From assembly GCA_023391285.1 (NCBI GenBank), contig JAEWBF010000021.1:1-25522 (forward strand): a stretch of 25,522 nucleotides of DNA. The letters are read 5' to 3'. Shown here piece by piece: positions 22,404-25,522 of this stretch. The notes beneath the pieces are model-generated. The model ran no database searches. It saw only the letters and a program-made list of their open reading frames with translations, and was not told the origin of the DNA. The DNA comes from Verrucomicrobiota bacterium. Its GTDB lineage: Bacteria > Verrucomicrobiota > Verrucomicrobiia > Opitutales > Opitutaceae. Made by a program: the position numbers and the translations under genes. How positions within the stretch are numbered: position 1 is the stretch's first letter; every line of letters starts with the position of its first letter.

Positions 22404-23621
22404 TCACATCAGAAATTTGGTGATATCGAGCGGCGTCTTCGACTCCACCGGTTTCCCCTTCTCCAACGCCGGCTTGAACCAAATGCGCTTCACCACGTCT
22501 CCAAAGAATGGATCCGCGATCCGCTTCGAATACCCCTCATCCTCGAACGCATCCATCACCAGCCCCTCTTTCGACACGCTCACATAATACACTTGCTGCC
22601 CCTGCCCTTCGCGCAGCCGCGTCCGCACTTCCGGCGTTAAAGTCGCCATCACCGGCATCGCCGGCAGCGTTTTCCCTTTGTTGTTACCGATGTGCTCAAT
22701 GACGATGTATTGAAACGCCTCCTCCCGCGTCAGCTCGACGCGCTTGGGCGACACGTTCGTCGCCACCTCGCGCCCTTGGTCATAGATGTGCACGTTCACC
22801 TTATCGAGTTCGTAGCCCGGCGGCAGTCCGCCTCGCCGGATGCTCACCGGCCGCGGCGTCTCGTCCACGTAGTCCAGCATCTGCGCATAAATCCAGTTTC
22901 GCGCCGCGCTCGCCGGCGCTCCTTTTTCCCGAAACTGCGCCACCACGATCATGTAGGCATTCGGCAGCGCCTTCGGCGCCGAGATCTCAAACTCCACCGA
23001 GATCGCGTCGAACAACTCCTTCTTCAACTGCTCGTCCGCGATTGCTTGGTTAAACTGCTGCGTCGTCATCTGACTGTTCGCGAAATCCGCCGCCTTCCCC
23101 AGATCAATCATCGCTTGCTCCGGGCTGACCGCCTCACCGACCTGCGGATTCCGTCCGTCGACTCCCGTCGCCCACGCCGCCGAATTGAGCGCCCGCTGCA
23201 AGGTCCGCTCCGCCACCATTTGCTGCTCGGTCGTGTAAGCCTGTAAATGCAGCTGCTTCCGCATCGCCTCCATTCGGGGATCGCTTCCCGGCAAGTAAGT
23301 CCGCTCCGACTTCAGATTGGCCAGCGTGGCCGTCACCTCCGTCAGCTTCAACGACTGCTCGATCTTCAAATTCAGCGCCTGCTTGTTGGCGGGAATAAAC
23401 TCCGGCCGCCCGCCCACATTCACGACCCACGAACTTCCCGAAACCTCCCGCACGCGACGGAAGGCCTTCTCATACTCCACGGCGACATCGACTCCCATGA
23501 ACAGCGTGTGCGTCTTCTCACCGCTGGCCGGAGCGCGTGGAGCAACTTTCGCAATCGGCGCGGCGCCATAACTCGAGGTCGCCACCAGCAGAACCATCCA
23601 ATACCAGAATCGCGTTTTCAT
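22404..23621 (-). CDS. Secreted protein with TonB-like C-terminal domain, paralogue 4
   Basis: The 405-residue protein starts with a short signal peptide (MKTRFWYWMVLLVATSSYGA). It keeps the shared HTLFMGVDVAVEYEKAFRRV block (about 37-56), the SSWVVNVGGRPEFIPANKQA segment, the EFEISAPKALPNAYMIVVAQ block and the C-terminal IWFKPALEKGKPVESKTPLD. It is the first of the four copies in transcription order and lies 24 bp after the TPR gene, so it belongs to the TonB-TPR operon. Unlike copies 1-3, no Shine-Dalgarno site precedes its ATG. The strongest variation between copies is in the signal peptide and the linker at about 160-190. Function unknown; a periplasmic role in TonB-linked transport is a hypothesis. 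Confidence 0.83.
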   Translation of the reverse strand: MKTRFWYWMVLLVATSSYGAAPIAKVAPRAPASGEKTHTLFMGVDVAVEYEKAFRRVREVSGSSWVVNVGGRPEFIPANKQALNLKIEQSLKLTEVTATLANLKSERTYLPGSDPRMEAMRKQLHLQAYTTEQQMVAERTLQRALNSAAWATGVDGRNPQVGEAVSPEQAMIDLGKAADFANSQMTTQQFNQAIADEQLKKELFDAISVEFEISAPKALPNAYMIVVAQFREKGAPASAARNWIYAQMLDYVDETPRPVSIRRGGLPPGYELDKVNVHIYDQGREVATNVSPKRVELTREEAFQYIVIEHIGNNKGKTLPAMPVMATLTPEVRTRLREGQGQQVYYVSVSKEGLVMDAFEDEGYSKRIADPFFGDVVKRIWFKPALEKGKPVESKTPLDITKFLM

Positions 23622-23645
23622 CGTTCAACTCAAAGGGCGGCCCGA

Positions 23646-25046
23646 TCAGTTCTGCTGCATCGCCAGGGTCTTCACCCGCGCCAGATAATCCTGCACGCCG
23701 TCCGTCTTCTGCAGGCTAAGCGCTTTCTCGAGATACTCGACCGCCCGATCGTAACGGCGATTCTTCAGCTCGATATTAGCCAGCTCCAGGCTCGCTCGAT
23801 ACGTCGACTCCGGCGCGCGATACGCCGCCTCGAACGCCAGCATAGCCCGCGCCCAATCCTCTTCCGCCGCATACGTCCGCCCCACGCTCAGCAATGCCCT
23901 TCCATTCATCGGCGAGATCGCCAGCACCTGCTCCAACTCGGCTCGAGCCTCCACCCACTCTCCCCGCGCAATCATGAGATCCGCCTTCGTCTGCAACGTC
24001 GCCAACCGGCCCTCCGCCGTGAGTGACCGGCCCTCCAGCGCGCGCACCACCTTCGCCGCTCCGTCGAGATCATCTCCCGCAATCAACACCTGCGCATAAT
24101 GGACAAGCTTGCTCTCGCCGAGCGACGGCGCAGACCCGAGCACGCGCGCATAAATGCCCAACGCCTCCGGCACGAGTTTTTGCTCCGCATACAAATCTCC
24201 CAACAGCACCAGCTCATCCGTCCCCGCGACACCCGCGCCCACCGCCGCTTCCAACACCGCCGCCGCCTCCAGCCTCCGCTCCTGCGCCAGCAAGATGTTG
24301 CCATACGCCAGCCAGAATCGCGTCACCCGCGGCTCTTCCGCGATCAACGTCTTCACCAGCGGCTCCGCCCGTCCAAACTGACGGCCATTGATGTAGATTC
24401 GCAGCAGGCCTTCTTTCCAATCCACGTTGTTCGGCGCCCCCGCCAGGGCCTGCATATACGCCATCTCCGCCGACACGATATTGCCCGTCTGCTCCAAGCT
24501 GTAGCCCAGCAATCCAAACGTCGTCGGGTCCTTGTCGCCCAACACCACCGCTTCCGAGAAACACGGCACCGCGTCCGCGTAGCGATCGGTCGAATAATAC
24601 AGCACCCCAAGATTATTCCACGCTCGCAAAAACGTCGGGAATCGGTCGACCGCACTCCGATAATGCTTCTCACATTTCTCGATCTCCCCAGCCGAGTAAT
24701 ACGCGTTCCCTAAAATAAACTCGAACGCCGGACTCGGCTTCTCCTCTTCGGCGACCATCGCCTCCAGCAGCCGCACCGCAAACGCCGGATTCGTCCCCAA
24801 CATCGTCATCACCCGCTCATACAACGCATACTCCTCCGCCGTCATCTCGGGTTCCCGTTCCTTCAAAAACGAATTCGAGCTGTTGATGATCCGTTTTGGG
24901 TCCAGCGTTGGCCGTTTCTTTTGCTCCCCCTGTCGACGCCGCAGCTGTTGCTCCATCTGTTCACTGCTGCCGTCCTCCAGGTTGATGTCCGCGGCCGACA
25001 AGGCCGCGACCCCGGCGAAAAAGAACGAGAGAGCGATCCGTTTCAT
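23646..25046 (-). CDS. Secreted tetratricopeptide-repeat protein
   Basis: The 466-residue protein has a signal peptide (MKRIALSFFFAGVAALSAAD) and then a charged, Gln/Arg-rich stretch. From about residue 100 to the end it is built of TPR-type helical pairs, for example FEFILGNAYYSAGEIEKCEK, AWNNLGVLYYSTDRYADAVP, FGLLGYSLEQTGNIVSAEMA and SLELANIELKNRRYDRAVEY. TPR proteins serve as scaffolds; this one is probably periplasmic or outer-membrane associated. It begins 5 bases after the TonB stop codon, so it is co-transcribed with tonB; TPR genes following exbB-exbD-tonB are a common arrangement in such bacteria. The start at 25046 is set by the signal peptide; an upstream in-frame extension overlaps tonB and was rejected. 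Confidence 0.9.
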   Translation of the reverse strand: MKRIALSFFFAGVAALSAADINLEDGSSEQMEQQLRRRQGEQKKRPTLDPKRIINSSNSFLKEREPEMTAEEYALYERVMTMLGTNPAFAVRLLEAMVAEEEKPSPAFEFILGNAYYSAGEIEKCEKHYRSAVDRFPTFLRAWNNLGVLYYSTDRYADAVPCFSEAVVLGDKDPTTFGLLGYSLEQTGNIVSAEMAYMQALAGAPNNVDWKEGLLRIYINGRQFGRAEPLVKTLIAEEPRVTRFWLAYGNILLAQERRLEAAAVLEAAVGAGVAGTDELVLLGDLYAEQKLVPEALGIYARVLGSAPSLGESKLVHYAQVLIAGDDLDGAAKVVRALEGRSLTAEGRLATLQTKADLMIARGEWVEARAELEQVLAISPMNGRALLSVGRTYAAEEDWARAMLAFEAAYRAPESTYRASLELANIELKNRRYDRAVEYLEKALSLQKTDGVQDYLARVKTLAMQQN

Positions 25047-25051
25047 GCGTT

Positions 25052-25522
25052 TCACAATTCGAATCGGGAGCCGCTCCCCCGCCACGTCACCGCCACCGAT
25101 TGCTGCAACAGGCACTTCACCTTCCGGCCTTTTTTTATCGCCGGCGTAAACGCCCACTCCCGCCGCACGCTCTCCAGAATGATCGCGTCGAACTGCTCGT
25201 TCCCCGACGGGTTCAGCACACGCACGTTGTGCACCAGTCCCGTCGTATCGACCGTGATCAACAGGAGCACGCGCAACATCTTCGCCTTCCCTCGCACATT
25301 GGGCGGAATGAATGGATTCGGACGCGACAACACGCGCGGTCGCTGATCGACCTCCGTCGCGTTGAACACCCGCGAGAAATCCGCCTCCACCTCCAACTTC
25401 GGTTTCAGGTCCGAATGAAATTGCGCCACCTGAATCCCCGCCGCCGGCGGCACATCGCTGTGCGGCATCAACATCTCCAGATCCGGCGGCACCACCGCGA
25501 TCTTCACCGGGCTCTCCGACGC
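25052..25522 (-). CDS. TonB family energy transducer, C-terminal part
   Basis: The frame is open to the window edge, so the N-terminal anchor is not visible; 156 residues can be read. The C-terminal TonB domain is clear: MLRVLLLITVDTTGLVHNVR, VLNPSGNEQFDAIILESVRR and EWAFTPAIKKGRKVKCLLQQ follow the family pattern (V..DG.V..v.v..SG...lD.aa...v..W.F.Pa...G..v). TonB couples the inner-membrane proton-motive force, through ExbB-ExbD, to outer-membrane receptors. ExbB/ExbD genes are likely just beyond the edge (inference). It is followed after 5 bases by the TPR gene and then by the four TonB-like paralogues, forming one operon. Confidence 0.85.
   Translation of the reverse strand, partial: ASESPVKIAVVPPDLEMLMPHSDVPPAAGIQVAQFHSDLKPKLEVEADFSRVFNATEVDQRPRVLSRPNPFIPPNVRGKAKMLRVLLLITVDTTGLVHNVRVLNPSGNEQFDAIILESVRREWAFTPAIKKGRKVKCLLQQSVAVTWRGSGSRFEL

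Noticed and set aside
18604..23621. Array of repeated units considered as CRISPR or satellite DNA
   Set aside because: The repeat period of about 1.2 kb corresponds to whole protein-coding genes with signal peptides and ribosome-binding sites.
18604..23621. The four paralogues as true TonB proteins
   Set aside because: They have cleavable-type signal peptides and no proline-rich periplasm-spanning segment or N-terminal anchor, so only the C-terminal domain resembles TonB.

Overview
The window looks like a chromosomal segment of a high-GC Gram-negative bacterium of the Planctomycetota-Verrucomicrobiota-Chlamydiota (PVC) group, most plausibly Verrucomicrobiota near Opitutaceae. The lineage call is inference. 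It rests on a large PVC-type beta-propeller/HEAT/cytochrome c protein, an antiporter of a family I associate with verrucomicrobia and chlamydiae, a TonB-TPR gene pair, mostly weak Shine-Dalgarno signals, and many short dispersed palindromes between genes. The plus strand is C-rich throughout, whichever strand is coding, so the minus strand is probably the leading strand and no origin or terminus lies inside.

Layout. 1-1838: two tandem glycoside hydrolases of the GH1 type, the first cut by the window edge. 1911-3930: mscL converging on a large Na+/H+ antiporter-like protein. 4044-7015: minus-strand housekeeping genes (DUF1015 protein, ribosomal proteins L31 type B and a 41-residue L36, YqgE/AlgH protein, dCMP deaminase-like protein). 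7111-9815: a tightly packed three-gene type III polyketide operon (methyltransferase, FAD oxidoreductase, chalcone-synthase-like enzyme). 9910-12860: NIF3-like protein, aroQ, a specialised NusG paralogue overlapping the aroQ stop, and a predicted outer-membrane protein. 12983-14099: pgpA and pgsA, consecutive steps of phosphatidylglycerol synthesis, divergent from coaD (14316-14795). 14821-14987: the decayed remnant of an aldo/keto reductase gene. 15074-18487: the PVC-type cytochrome protein. 18604-25522: a minus-strand operon with the 3' end of a TonB gene, a TPR gene, and four tandem paralogues encoding secreted proteins of about 400 residues with a TonB-like C-terminal domain.

The most unusual part is the last region. 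Four paralogues with signal peptides but no TonB-style membrane anchor or proline-rich spacer follow a TonB-TPR pair. They share long stretches of exact DNA identity in a mosaic pattern that suggests ongoing gene conversion. They may be periplasmic partners of, or competitors with, the TonB system, but that is a hypothesis. The type III polyketide operon is the clearest specialised-metabolite locus.

No gene-free stretch exceeds 300 bases. The longest (14796-15073) holds the pseudogene. Other gaps hold REP-like palindromes, a terminator and short dispersed repeats. I saw no tRNA, rRNA, CRISPR array, transposase or riboswitch.
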